Shown here one piece after another: positions 16,348-25,171 of a stretch of 64,000 nt of DNA. Both the position numbers and the translations under genes were made by a program. Source of the DNA: Aquisediminimonas sp031376385 (lineage in GTDB: Bacteria; Pseudomonadota; Alphaproteobacteria; Sphingomonadales; Sphingomonadaceae); contig JANMDQ010000027.1 of NCBI GenBank assembly GCA_031376385.1, forward strand, positions 1 to 64,000. The letters are read 5' to 3'. The notes below the pieces were generated by a model. That model was not told the DNA's origin. It ran no database searches and saw only the letters and a list, made by a program, of their open reading frames with translations. Positions within the stretch are counted from its first letter, which is position 1, and the number at the start of each line of letters is the position of its first letter.

Positions 16348-16722
16348 TTGGCTTATCTGCTGGATACAAACGTGATCATCTGGTTTGCCGAAGCCAGTCC
16401 GCAATTGTCCGGTCGCGTTTTAGATTTGTTGCAATCTGGCAGGGACGATCTTTTCATCTCCGTGGTTTCTGCTTGGGAATATGAGCAGAAACGCAAATTA
16501 AAGCCTCACCAACTCCAATTTTCTTTTCTGGAACTTACTGCGTCGATTTCGCACATAAAACTCGATCTTGCATTTGATGTCCATACCTACGCCCAATCGC
16601 TTCCCCCGATCCACAAAGACCCCTTTGATCGCATGTTGATTGCGCAAGCCATCCACCATGATCTTGAATTTGTGGCTTCAGATGCTGCGATTCATCGATA
16701 CCCTGTCCGCTATTTCTGGTAA
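16348..16722 (+). CDS. vapC: PIN-domain toxin (VapC-like), second copy
   Basis: A 124-residue PIN-domain protein unrelated in detail to the toxin at 13.3 kb. Catalytic acids are present: D6 in YLLDTNVIIW, E44 in SAWEYEQKRK, D91 and D94 in KDPFDRML, and D112 in ASDAAIHRY. This is the DPFDRML subgroup often found with Phd partners. The start is TTG 16348, 3 bases after the antitoxin stop. The reading frame is intact and probably functional. Confidence 0.87.
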   Translation: MAYLLDTNVIIWFAEASPQLSGRVLDLLQSGRDDLFISVVSAWEYEQKRKLKPHQLQFSFLELTASISHIKLDLAFDVHTYAQSLPPIHKDPFDRMLIAQAIHHDLEFVASDAAIHRYPVRYFW

Positions 16723-16731
16723 GGCCAGCCT

Positions 16732-17592
16732 ATGTCCACAACCTTCACACTCGACACCTCCACCAGCCGCGCCAATCCGATGCCGACGCCGATGAAGCGG
16801 CTGACGGTGCCGCGGATTCGCCAAAGCAAAGGCGGTAAGCCACTTGTTATGCTCACCGCTTACACCGTTCGTATGGCGCAATTGCTTGATCCTCATTGTG
16901 ACATGTTGCTGGTTGGCGATTCGCTGGGGCAGGTGATTTACGGTCTGCCGCATACTGTCGCTGTCACAATGGAGATGATGGCGGCGCACGGCGCGGCTGT
17001 GGTCAGGGGCAGCTATCATGCTGCTGTCATCGTCGATATGCCCTTTGGCAGCTATGAAGCCTCTCCAGAACTTGCGTTTACCAACGCCGCCCGTCTGCTC
17101 AAGGAGACTGGGGCTGCGGCGGTCAAGATGGAAGGGGGTAAGGTTATTGCCCCGACGATTGAATTCCTGACGCAAAGGGGCATTCCAGTGATGGGCCATA
17201 TTGGCCTGACGCCTCAAGCGGTCAATATCCTCGGCGGCTACGGCGTGCGCGGGAAAAGCCCCGAGGAGGCTCAATCTATCGTCGAAGATGCGATTGCAGT
17301 GGCTGATGCCGGCGCGTTCTCCATGGTCATCGAAGGGGTGATGGAGCCAATTGCCATTGAGATTACGAAACGCGTGGCATGCCCAACGATTGGCATTGGC
17401 GCTTCAAATCAATGTGATGGGCAGGTGCTTGTCACGGAAGATATGCTCGGGCTGTTCGAACGGACCCCGAAATTCGTAAAGCGCTTTGCCAACATGTCTA
17501 AATTTGTGGCCGATGCTGTGGAAGGCTATGCGGCCGAAGTGCTGACACGCGAATTCCCGACGCCTGATCAAACCTATCAGCCCAAGCTCTAA
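16732..17592 (+). CDS. panB: 3-methyl-2-oxobutanoate hydroxymethyltransferase
   Basis: PanB makes ketopantoate from 2-ketoisovalerate and methylene-THF, the first committed step to pantothenate and CoA. The 286-residue product shows KPLVMLTAYTVRMAQLLD, the Mg-binding CDMLLVGDSLGQVIYG, VKMEGG, GHIGLTPQ and IGIGASNQCDGQVLV, all standard. A second in-frame ATG at 16780 would trim a Thr/Ser-rich head. Other pan genes are not in the window. Confidence 0.96.
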   Translation: MSTTFTLDTSTSRANPMPTPMKRLTVPRIRQSKGGKPLVMLTAYTVRMAQLLDPHCDMLLVGDSLGQVIYGLPHTVAVTMEMMAAHGAAVVRGSYHAAVIVDMPFGSYEASPELAFTNAARLLKETGAAAVKMEGGKVIAPTIEFLTQRGIPVMGHIGLTPQAVNILGGYGVRGKSPEEAQSIVEDAIAVADAGAFSMVIEGVMEPIAIEITKRVACPTIGIGASNQCDGQVLVTEDMLGLFERTPKFVKRFANMSKFVADAVEGYAAEVLTREFPTPDQTYQPKL

Positions 17593-17674
17593 CTCTTTGG
17601 GCAACAGACGGCTTCCCCTTGGGGTCTGCCCTCGCTAAGGGGTTTGCCAGATTGGATTTCGCAGGAGAAGAGTT

Positions 17675-18379
17675 TTGGCGCTTCCGCCGATGAATGTGAC
17701 AGAGGAAGTTTTTGTTCGCGAGGTGGAGGAGGAACTCCAGCGTGATCAGATGCTTTCGCTTTGGGACCGTTTTGGCAAGCCTGTGGTCGCTGGCTTGGTT
17801 GTGATCCTGCTATGCTGGGCCGCCTACATCTATTGGGGGCACCGCGTTGATGCAGCGGCTGGCTTGCAAGGCGAAAAGCTGACTGAAGTGGTCGATGGTC
17901 TTAGTGCCAATGGCGGTCTTGATGCTGATAAAAAGCTGGCTGAGATTATTAAGTCCGATGCAAACGGTTTTCACGGTCCTGCTGGTTTAATTTCGGCAAG
18001 CGTCGCTCTTCAAAGTGCTGATGCTAAAAAGGCATCCACTGCTTTCGCGGCTGTTGCAGCGAATGAAGAGAATGCACAGGCGTGGCGCGACTTGGCGTTA
18101 ATCCGCCAGACAGCTGCGACGTTCGATAGCGCGAAACCGGAAACGGTGGTGGCTCAGTTAAAGCCACTCGCGATTTCCGGAAAGCCCTGGTTTGGCAGCG
18201 CGGGGGAAATGACGGCGATTGCCTATCTCCGCATGGGTAAGCCGGAAATGGCAGGTAAAATGTTTGCAGATTTGGCAAAGGATGAAGCTGTGCCGGAAAC
18301 AATACGGAGCCGCAGCAGTGAAATGGCCAATGCGCTAGGCGTTGATTCAATTCGGCCAGCGCCAAAGGGAGCCCAATAA
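17675..18379 (+). CDS. YfgM-like tetratricopeptide membrane protein
   Basis: A 234-residue protein with a cytoplasmic N-terminus, one membrane helix (about 36-53, PVVAGLVVILLCWAAYIYW) and a periplasmic TPR-like region, matching the YfgM family that works beside the Sec translocon and periplasmic chaperones. A TTG at 17675 follows GGAGAAG at good spacing; ATG 17690 is the alternative. The order YfgM-BamB-Der matches that of enterobacteria. Its stop overlaps the bamB start. Confidence 0.85.
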   Translation: MALPPMNVTEEVFVREVEEELQRDQMLSLWDRFGKPVVAGLVVILLCWAAYIYWGHRVDAAAGLQGEKLTEVVDGLSANGGLDADKKLAEIIKSDANGFHGPAGLISASVALQSADAKKASTAFAAVAANEENAQAWRDLALIRQTAATFDSAKPETVVAQLKPLAISGKPWFGSAGEMTAIAYLRMGKPEMAGKMFADLAKDEAVPETIRSRSSEMANALGVDSIRPAPKGAQ

Positions 18380-19764
18380 TGAAAACAGCCCGTATTTTGA
18401 CCGCAGCTGTCATCGCTGCGATCGCTCTTTCTGGATGCAGCCGCCTTGGCATTGGTGGCGGTGGTAAAGATAAAAAGCGCACCCCGACAGTTGGGCAGCG
18501 GATTGCTGTTCTCACGGCGGAATCGGGCGCGGAGGCCGACCCGTCACTCGCTGATGTGGCAGTTCTTTTGCCGCCTGCTGCCGTGAATGACAGCTGGACA
18601 CAATCGGGCGGCAGTGCTTCTAAATCCATGGAGCATCTGGCGCTTGGCACGGCCATTGGTCGGGCTTGGGATGTCAGCATCACAGGCAGCAATAAGTTCC
18701 GCCGATTGGCTGCGTCGCCAGTGGTTGCGGACGGAAAGCTGTTCATCATGGATAGTTTTGCAGTCCTCGCAGCCTATGACGCGACCAGCGGCGCAAAGCT
18801 CTGGTCTCAGCAAATTGGCGATGAAAAAGATGCTAAGGGCAGTGTCGGCCTGATGTCTGGCACGATGTCCGGTAATCGAGGATCCTTGTTTGGCGGCGGG
18901 GCAAGCTATGAAAATGGCATTGTCTACGCGACCAATGGGTTGGGCGATGTTGAGGCGTTGCAAGCCACCGACGGCAAGCGTGTGTGGAAAGTGCGCCCGT
19001 CTGGCCCGCTGCGCGGCGCACCGGGCATTGGTAACGGCAATGTCTATGTGATGACGTCTGACAACCAACTGTTCGCGCTCAATCAAGGCGACGGCACTGT
19101 TGCCTGGACCACGTCCGCCGCCGTTGAACTGGCGGGCATCTTCGGCACGGCGTCCCCAGCCAGTGCGCAAGGGACAGTTGTTGTTGGCTTTTCATCGGGC
19201 GAACTGAACGCCTACCGCTATGAGAATGGCCGTCCGCTTTGGGGCGATGTTCTTTCCAAGACGAGCATTTCCACCTCAGTTTCCAGCCTTTCGGATATTG
19301 ATGCGAATCCCGTCATTGATCGGGGCCGTGTGTTTGCCGTTGGCCAAGGTGGTCGGATGGTCAGCATGGATCTGGTCACGGGTCAGCGGATCTGGGAAAT
19401 CAACCTCGCAGGGATTTCGACCCCTTGGGTTTCTGGCGAATGGGTGTTTGTCGTTGATGATAAGGCCCGCCTGCATTGCATCGCGCGGTCCACCGGAAAA
19501 GTCCGCTGGATTTCCCAACTGCGCGGCTACCGCAAGGAAAAGAAGGATAAGAAAAAGGATCAGATCACGTGGGTCGGTCCCGTCCTCGCAGGGGACCGCC
19601 TGATCGTCGCGAACAGCCTTGGCGAACTGGTGAATGTGTCGCCTGCGGATGGCGCAGTCCAGAGCACCACCAAGCTGGGTAAGGGCGTCAGTTTGCCGCT
19701 GGTGGTCGCAAACTCAACGCTTTACGTTCTGGATGACAGCGGCCGCATCACGGCGTGGCGATGA
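18379..19764 (+). CDS. bamB: outer membrane assembly lipoprotein BamB
   Basis: BamB is the propeller lipoprotein of the BAM complex that folds outer membrane proteins. The 461-residue product has a lipobox ALSGC with Cys 20, then a PQQ-like beta-propeller built of repeats such as LAAYDATSGAKLWSQQIGD, VEALQATDGKRVWKV, LFALNQGDGTVAWTT and VSMDLVTGQRIWEI. A Lys-rich stretch near residue 390 is unusual but keeps frame. It overlaps the YfgM-like gene and precedes der. Confidence 0.93.
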   Translation: MKTARILTAAVIAAIALSGCSRLGIGGGGKDKKRTPTVGQRIAVLTAESGAEADPSLADVAVLLPPAAVNDSWTQSGGSASKSMEHLALGTAIGRAWDVSITGSNKFRRLAASPVVADGKLFIMDSFAVLAAYDATSGAKLWSQQIGDEKDAKGSVGLMSGTMSGNRGSLFGGGASYENGIVYATNGLGDVEALQATDGKRVWKVRPSGPLRGAPGIGNGNVYVMTSDNQLFALNQGDGTVAWTTSAAVELAGIFGTASPASAQGTVVVGFSSGELNAYRYENGRPLWGDVLSKTSISTSVSSLSDIDANPVIDRGRVFAVGQGGRMVSMDLVTGQRIWEINLAGISTPWVSGEWVFVVDDKARLHCIARSTGKVRWISQLRGYRKEKKDKKKDQITWVGPVLAGDRLIVANSLGELVNVSPADGAVQSTTKLGKGVSLPLVVANSTLYVLDDSGRITAWR

Positions 19765-19770
19765 CATATT

Positions 19771-19794
19771 CCCTCTCCCCCATTGGGAAGAGGG
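19771..19794 (+). repeat. short CTCTCCC hairpin before der
   Basis: CCCTCTCCC, CCATT, then GGGAAGAGGG makes a near-perfect hairpin between the bamB stop and the der start. It resembles the terminal hairpins of repeat family A (59726-59881 and inside ileS) and may be a trimmed copy. It occupies the leader just ahead of ATG 19805. Confidence 0.5.
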
Positions 19795-19804
19795 GGTAGT
19801 GGCC

Positions 19805-21160
19805 ATGCTCCCTGTCGTCGCGATAATCGGGCGGCCCAATGTTGGCAAATCGACTTTGTTTAACCGTTTGGTTGGCAAGAAAATCGCGCTTGTCGATGAT
19901 CGCCCCGGCGTGACGCGGGATCGTCGCGAAGGCGACGGCGATATCCTTGGCATGGAATTCCGTGTTGTCGATACGGCGGGCTATGAGGATGAGGATGCCG
20001 CGACTTTGCCGGGGCGGATGCGTCAGCAAACCGAAGCTGCAGTGGCAGGCGCAGACGTTGCGCTGTTCGTAATGGACAGCCGCGCAGGCGTTGTGCCGCT
20101 GGATGAAGAAATTGGCCGCTGGCTGCGCGCCACGGATACGCCCGTTGTCCTCCTTGCGAACAAAGCCGAAGGCCGCGCGCAGGATGGCGGCGTTTATGAA
20201 GCATTTAATCTGGGCTTTGGTGATCCCATTCCGTTCAGTGCCGAACACGGGCTTGGTATGGATGATCTGTTCCACGCCCTTCGCCTGCATGTAGAGCGCG
20301 AACCCAGCGAAGAGCCCGAGGAGGATGAGGATGACCTGAGTGGGCCATTAAAGCTGACCATCGTCGGCCGCCCAAACGCGGGCAAATCCACGCTGGTCAA
20401 CAAGATGCTGGGCGAAGACCGGATGATCACGGGGCCAGAGGCGGGGATCACGCGCGATTCCATTACCATTGATTGGAAATGGCAGGATCGCGACGTCCGC
20501 CTGATCGACACGGCGGGATTGCGGCGTAAGGCCAAGGTGGATGACAAGCTTGAAAAACTCTCTGCTGCCGACACCCGCCGCGCGATAGACTTTTCCGAGG
20601 TGGTGGTTTTGCTGCTTGATGCAACGCGCGGGCTTGAGGCGCAGGACTTGCGCATTGCTGATCAGATTTTCGAAGAAGGCCGGGCCATGGTGATTGCGCT
20701 CAATAAGTGGGATATCGCCGAAAACGGCTCCAGCCTGTATCAGGGCGTGCGCGGCGCACTGGAGGAGGGTTTCGCCCAAGTCAAAGGCGTGCCCCTTCTC
20801 ACCATTTCGGCGGAAACAGGGCGCGGCATTGATCAATTGCTGCAAGCGGCTTTTGATGTGAGAGAAGCGTGGAGCCAGCGCGTGCCAACGGGCATTCTCA
20901 ATCGCTGGTTTGAAGAAGCCGTTGAAAAGAACCCGCCTCCAGCGCCCGGTGGGCGGCGGATCAAGCTGCGCTATATTACGCAGATCAAGACGCGGCCGCC
21001 CAGTTTCGTCATTTTCGGGACGCGGGTGGACCAATTGCCCGAGAGCTATCGCCGTTATCTGGTGAATGGCATCCGCCGCGAACTCGGCTTTGGTGCCGTG
21101 CCAGTCCGCCTCACTCTGCGTGCGCCCAAAAACCCATTCGCGCCTGTGGGTAAAGGTTAG
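19805..21160 (+). CDS. der: ribosome biogenesis GTPase Der (EngA)
   Basis: Der has two tandem GTPase domains and a KH-like domain and acts in 50S maturation. The 451-residue product shows G1 twice (GRPNVGKST at the start and GRPNAGKST after residue 180), DTAGYED and DTAGLRRK switch regions, LLANKAEG and ALNKWDI for guanine recognition, and an acidic linker (EEPEEDEDD). ATG 19805 is chosen since it gives MLPVVAIIGRPNVGKST. It ends the YfgM-BamB-Der gene set. Confidence 0.97.
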   Translation: MLPVVAIIGRPNVGKSTLFNRLVGKKIALVDDRPGVTRDRREGDGDILGMEFRVVDTAGYEDEDAATLPGRMRQQTEAAVAGADVALFVMDSRAGVVPLDEEIGRWLRATDTPVVLLANKAEGRAQDGGVYEAFNLGFGDPIPFSAEHGLGMDDLFHALRLHVEREPSEEPEEDEDDLSGPLKLTIVGRPNAGKSTLVNKMLGEDRMITGPEAGITRDSITIDWKWQDRDVRLIDTAGLRRKAKVDDKLEKLSAADTRRAIDFSEVVVLLLDATRGLEAQDLRIADQIFEEGRAMVIALNKWDIAENGSSLYQGVRGALEEGFAQVKGVPLLTISAETGRGIDQLLQAAFDVREAWSQRVPTGILNRWFEEAVEKNPPPAPGGRRIKLRYITQIKTRPPSFVIFGTRVDQLPESYRRYLVNGIRRELGFGAVPVRLTLRAPKNPFAPVGKG

Positions 21161-21263
21161 CTACCTCAGTTTGGCCCGAAATGGCTTAAAGCCGAGCGTC
21201 ATCAACCCCCTGTTAACCTGCCGAGCCCTACGCATTGGTCATCAGAGCTTAACATGGTGACAC

Positions 21264-21653
21264 ATGACACAACCGGTACCTGCGATCATTGATTGGGAAC
21301 GCTTCTCCCAAACCCGCACTCAGCTGGGCGGCAGGTTTGTTCGCGTGCTCGATTATTTCCGCGAAGACGGGGCGAAATCCGTGGCGGCAATTGAAGACGC
21401 CATCCGCACCCGCAATGCGATTGCAGTCATTGGCCCGGCTGACATGCTGAAAAATGATGCCATTCAAATCGGGGCATTGTCCGTTGCAGAATTGGCCGAA
21501 GATATTGAATTTGCCGCCCGCGACTGTGTTGAATGGCACGAAGCGCCCGATGCCCTGCTGGAACAAGTACTGCAATTGCGGGATCAGTTTATGGATACGG
21601 TCGTTCAGTTGGACGGGGAAACCAAACCGCTCCTGATGAAGCGCGCCCGTTAG
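21264..21653 (+). CDS. Hpt-like helical protein lacking the phospho-acceptor histidine
   Basis: A 129-residue, mostly helical protein. The layout (FVRVLDYFREDGAKSVAAIEDA, then PADMLKNDAIQIGALSVAELAEDIE) parallels sphingomonad Hpt phosphotransfer proteins, whose equivalent segment reads like PAHxLKGxAxQxGA. Here the phospho-accepting His position is D60 and the Gly after Lys is Asn. If the alignment is right, it cannot carry phosphate in the usual way and may act as a decoy or scaffold. It stands alone and converges on cinA. Confidence 0.65.
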   Translation: MTQPVPAIIDWERFSQTRTQLGGRFVRVLDYFREDGAKSVAAIEDAIRTRNAIAVIGPADMLKNDAIQIGALSVAELAEDIEFAARDCVEWHEAPDALLEQVLQLRDQFMDTVVQLDGETKPLLMKRAR

Positions 21654-21801
21654 AGCGGATTGCGTAGAATCTGCACCACAGTCATGCCAAAGTTGATACA
21701 TCCAGTCTTGCATACAAATTGAGGCATGGACCCTGAATCAAGTTCAGGGTGACGAGTTCAGGGTGACAGGCGTGATTCACTTTTCGAGCAATCCGCTCTA
21801 A
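21650..21801. repeat. MITE-like element whose ends supply two stop codons
   Basis: A perfect 14-bp inverted repeat, TTAGAGCGGATTGC at 21650-21663 and its complement at 21788-21801, bounds about 150 bp between two convergent genes. The TAG stop of each gene lies inside an arm. The interior has a family B segment (GGCATGGACCCTGAA... near 21723) ending in a duplicated GAGTTCAGGGTGACA-like tail. No coding potential is seen. Confidence 0.75.
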
Positions 21802-22556
21802 ATCCCGCCCATCACAGGCTCTTGACCGAGAGCGCGAAGCGCATCTGCCAACGACGCCGCGCAAACATCAAGCATCTCTTGCTCCGTTGACCGTATCACG
21901 AAATTAGATCCCACTCGGCCTTCGCGAAAGAAGGGATAGCTGCCGATCTGCGTGCCGTCATGCGCGCGTTCCGTCGCGGCAAGCAGTTCGGAGATTTCGC
22001 TTTCTGCTACCCAGCAACCAACGGACGTCGACAGCAACGGCTTCCCGCCCTCTAACGTCCCTGTCAGCGCTTCAAGCATGCCCGCAGCAATGTGAGGGAC
22101 GCCAGCCATGATGAAGATATTATCGTGGCGGATGCCCGGTGCTCCAGACATTTTATTGATGATCAGGTCGGCCCCGTCCGGCACGCGCGCCATGCGCAGC
22201 CTCGCCTCATTCACGCCGCCGCGCGTCTCGTAATAGCGGTTAAGAAGTGCCGCAGCGTCTGGGTGGATGACCACGTCCACGCCTAGTGCCTTGGCAATCG
22301 CGTCCACGGTAATATCATCATGCGTCGGCCCAATGCCGCCAGTTGTGAAGAGATAATCATATCGGGTGCGCAGCGTGTTGACTGCGTCCACAATCTCATC
22401 CTGCACATCGGCCACGACGCGGACCTCGCGCAGGCGAATGCCTTGCACGTTCAGCCACAGGGCCACTTGCGCGATATTCTTATCCTGCGTGCGGCCGGAA
22501 AGGATTTCATCCCCAATCACACATAGCGCGGCGGTCCAGATACGGTCGGTTGTCAT
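21798..22556 (-). CDS. CinA-like molybdopterin-binding domain protein
   Basis: A 252-residue protein with the MoCF-biosynthesis/CinA N-terminal fold: AALCVIGDEILSGRTQDKN, LFTTGGIGPTHDDIT and GAPGIRHDNIFIMAGVP. It lacks the C-terminal nicotinamide-nucleotide amidase domain of full CinA, so it is the stand-alone form annotated as competence/damage-inducible protein A. Such proteins may act as ADP-ribose or nucleotide pyrophosphatases; the role here is open. Its TAG stop is within the MITE-like repeat. Confidence 0.88.
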   Translation of the reverse strand: MTTDRIWTAALCVIGDEILSGRTQDKNIAQVALWLNVQGIRLREVRVVADVQDEIVDAVNTLRTRYDYLFTTGGIGPTHDDITVDAIAKALGVDVVIHPDAAALLNRYYETRGGVNEARLRMARVPDGADLIINKMSGAPGIRHDNIFIMAGVPHIAAGMLEALTGTLEGGKPLLSTSVGCWVAESEISELLAATERAHDGTQIGSYPFFREGRVGSNFVIRSTEQEMLDVCAASLADALRALGQEPVMGGI

Positions 22557-22662
22557 GCCGCCCGTCTATGCGGGACAGAGGAAAGAGGGAAGGGGGGAAT
22601 TAGCCCTTGCGTCCATCACTGTATTATGGGAGCAATACAGGAAATGACTTGTGGAGATTTTC

Positions 22663-23736
22663 ATGCGGTTTGGCTCTTTCATCATCAGTTTGACCGCTTT
22701 AGCCGTTAGCGCGCCATCATGGGGACAGACCCCTGCGTTTGACCCGCGTAGCTGGAAAGGCCAGCATGCAGGCCCGCCCACGCAAGTGCTGACGCTGGGC
22801 AGCGCGCATTTAAGGCAGTTAGAAAAGCCGGTAACGCCGGCCATGCTCTTGCCGTTGCTCAATAAATTGGCGGCGTTCAAGCCCGATATCATTACGCATG
22901 AAGGCTTAAGTGGGGAGCAATGCGACACTGTCAATCGTTACGCCGCCCGCTATCCCGGGATTTACCGTGACTATTGCTGGGGCACTGCCGAAGGGGAAAA
23001 GGCCACAGGATTGAGCGTGCCTGCCGCAATGGAGCAGGTGGAAAAGACCCTTGCGGCGTGGCCCGCTCAGCCAAGCGCGGCGCGGCGCAGGCAATTGGCC
23101 GCGACCTTCCTTGCGGCGGGGGATCGCCCGTCGGCGCAGGTCCAATGGTTGCAACTGCCACAAGCTGAACGGCGGGTTGGTGACGGAATTGATGCGGCGC
23201 TGGCCGAAATACTGACGCGGGACGGCGTAAAAGAAAATGAGACCTATGCCATAGCCGTCGCATTGGCCGCGCGGCTGGGCCTGAACCGCGTCTTTGCCGT
23301 CGATGATCATACAGCGGATAGTATCCAGGGTCTCGCCGGGCCGGGCTTTGAGGATGCCATTCAAAAACTGTGGAACGCCCCGAATAATCCCGCGATGGCC
23401 ACCTATAAAGCAGCGGAAAAACAAGCAGCTGAAAGCGGCGATACGCTGGCTTTTTATCGGTTGCTCAACACGCCGGAAACGCAGCGATTGTTCGTTTCAT
23501 TTGATTTTGGAGAAGCGCTAAAACAGGCAACGCCGCAACTTTATGGCCGTCAATATGTCGCCTGGTATGAAGCCCGCAACCTCCGCATGGTCGCGAACAT
23601 CCGCGCCGCATTCGGCAACACCCCCGGCGCGCGCGTGCTGAACGTGGTCGGCGCGTCGCATAAGGCCTATTATGATGCCTATCTGGATATGATGCATGAA
23701 GTGAAGCTGGTGGATGTGGAGGCGGTTCTGCGATGA
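22663..23736 (+). CDS. secreted DUF5694 domain protein (TraB/GumN-like)
   Basis: A 357-residue protein with a signal peptide (MRFGSFIISLTALAVSAPSWGQ). The DUF5694 region shows VLTLGSAHL near the start, a KPDIITHEGLSGEQC segment, and GARVLNVVGASHKAYYDAYL near the end, the paired GxxH motifs of the TraB/GumN (Tiki) superfamily of putative metal-dependent proteins. The start at 22663 is preferred over 22651 because it gives a cleaner signal peptide. Function is unknown. Confidence 0.8.
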   Translation: MRFGSFIISLTALAVSAPSWGQTPAFDPRSWKGQHAGPPTQVLTLGSAHLRQLEKPVTPAMLLPLLNKLAAFKPDIITHEGLSGEQCDTVNRYAARYPGIYRDYCWGTAEGEKATGLSVPAAMEQVEKTLAAWPAQPSAARRRQLAATFLAAGDRPSAQVQWLQLPQAERRVGDGIDAALAEILTRDGVKENETYAIAVALAARLGLNRVFAVDDHTADSIQGLAGPGFEDAIQKLWNAPNNPAMATYKAAEKQAAESGDTLAFYRLLNTPETQRLFVSFDFGEALKQATPQLYGRQYVAWYEARNLRMVANIRAAFGNTPGARVLNVVGASHKAYYDAYLDMMHEVKLVDVEAVLR

Positions 23737-23833
23737 TGGGCGCTACTACTGAAAATATTTGTGGTTACTAAGTAGCATAGCCCTAGAGCTATCCTATTGC
23801 GTAAGCTCTGTAACCAACATCCGAGTACATCAT

Positions 23834-24694
23834 TTAAGGAACAGTATATTCTGAACAATCAGGGCCGGGTCGATCAAATTCATATTGTTTTGTTGTCGGA
23901 TTGAATGCTACGATCCGTTGATACGTACACTTGGCATTGGTGCGCGGTAGAATATCTGCCGCGGAAAGTTTCCGGTTCCTGCTGTTGTCGGTTAAACGGC
24001 GGCTGGAACCCGGCACCGTCACGGTTTTGGCTCGATAAACCAATCGTGCTAAACCTAGTCTGTCTTGCTTCGGTGAAAGCGTGATTGTCGCATTATAGTC
24101 ATATTGATCGTGGCAGGCACCGCGCCGGTTCTCATAATCCTTGTCGCTGAAACATGCCCGTATCAACAAGCTAGTGTTTAGCGGCAACGAAAGCAGTTCG
24201 ACTAACGGCGGCGTTCCTTCGGTTCTAATGGGGACGCGATAAATTGCGACCACCTCTGCTTGCCCGCCGCCGCCTGAATACATTGTGCTGATAGAACTGA
24301 TGATTCCAATGCTCAGCGTTTCAGAAGGCTCCGCGCCGTCGCCGCCAACCATCATCTGCCTGATAGCATAGGGCCACAGCTTTCGGTGAAATTCCTCACC
24401 ATCATCCACGACTACGCCTGTATCAAAAATCCAAGTTTCCGCTGCTCTTCGGGCATCGCGCGTGCCACTGTCTCTCCCGTTAAACAGAGTGAGTTGCAGA
24501 GAATCTGTCTCCTCCTGTCTGGATAAGGCGAAACACCAATCGCTGTCCGCTGTGCACAGTGTGTCGCCATCGACATGTCCCTCCATTTTGGTGGCCTCCA
24601 TTGTTTTTACAGAAGGCTGGGGGGTTAAGGGGTCAATCCTTGGCAAGGCTGGCAGAGCCGCTGTTGAGGCGAGTAAAATTAACTCAGTGATCAT
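23834..24694 (-). CDS. hypothetical secreted protein
   Basis: A 286-residue protein not recognised from any family. A short hydrophobic head (MITELILLASTAALPALP) suggests export. Four or more Cys (in DTLCTADSDWCFALS, RACFSDKD, GACHDQYDYN and NAKCTY) could form disulfides. Ser/Thr and beta-type segments dominate. The surrounding DNA is more AT-rich than neighbours (for example 23740-23830). It stands alone with more than 470 bp of non-coding DNA ahead of it. Confidence 0.6.
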   Translation of the reverse strand: MITELILLASTAALPALPRIDPLTPQPSVKTMEATKMEGHVDGDTLCTADSDWCFALSRQEETDSLQLTLFNGRDSGTRDARRAAETWIFDTGVVVDDGEEFHRKLWPYAIRQMMVGGDGAEPSETLSIGIISSISTMYSGGGGQAEVVAIYRVPIRTEGTPPLVELLSLPLNTSLLIRACFSDKDYENRRGACHDQYDYNATITLSPKQDRLGLARLVYRAKTVTVPGSSRRLTDNSRNRKLSAADILPRTNAKCTYQRIVAFNPTTKQYEFDRPGPDCSEYTVP

Positions 24695-24957
24695 CGCTAT
24701 CTTCTAACCCACAATGGTAACAAATAACAGCTGCGGGAATTTTTGCAAAGCTCCGGTTCGTTGCGCTTTATTAAAGCCAACCATTTTCAAATGACAAACA
24801 TGTTTCCATAATGTTCTTGCAAAGTAGGGCATATTTTGATGTAGTTATGAGATGACTCACCCGCTTCCTCTCAACTCACCTACCGCTTCAAATAGTCCGC
24901 GTTCGTGCGCGGCGGCGATGGGTGCTTATGGGGTTAATCCGCGCGCGTTTCGGTGTC

Positions 24958-24987
24958 TTTCAGGTGTCAACCATGTGTCAACTTTGG
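24958..24987 (+). promoter_or_regulatory. tandem TGTCA motif, copy 1 (upstream of map)
   Basis: Half-sites TGTCA at 24965-24969 and 24976-24980 are 11 bp apart. The whole 30-bp block is identical to 46762-46791 before mrcA and close to 34073-34098. It lies 184 bases before map. The layout fits an OmpR/PhoB-family response regulator. Confidence 0.6.
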
Positions 24988-25041
24988 CCGATGCGACCAT
25001 GGTTCAGGCGCGTGGCGTATATCCGGCGCTGCCTGTGAACT

Positions 25042-25096
25042 GGTGTAGGGAAAAGGCATCAAACAGGCTCCACTTGTTGAAGATTCCGCCGTTTTT
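25042..25096 (+). repeat. dispersed leader block, copy 1
   Basis: A segment starting GGTGTAGGGAAA, continuing through ACAGGCTCCACTTGTTGA and ending GCCGTTTTT, is also present at 46800-46855 upstream of mrcA. Here it sits 54 bp after the TGTCA motif, against 8 bp there. It lies in the presumed 5' leader of map. What it does is unknown. Confidence 0.65.
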
Positions 25097-25171
25097 TGAA
25101 CTTGGGCTGCGCGTTATCGCGGCGTGCCACTGCCCCTCGCAAATTGATCCGCGCAGTGCTACATACTCCCG

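Larger units (their letters stand above)
24695..25171. other. 477-bp non-coding region between divergent genes
   Basis: No credible gene is seen. The left part is AT-rich and should hold the promoter of the leftward hypothetical gene. The right part carries the tandem TGTCA motif and a second conserved block also found before mrcA. The open frame across 24852-25175 is composed of these repeats and lacks family resemblance. Confidence 0.6.

Noticed and set aside
17593..17674. GGGCA...TGCCC hairpin after panB as a terminator
   Set aside because: The stem has a bulge and is not followed by a T-run on the panB strand.
21200..21255. TTAA words upstream of the Hpt-like gene as a CtrA site
   Set aside because: The TTAA words are not 7 bases apart, so the CtrA box spacing is not met.
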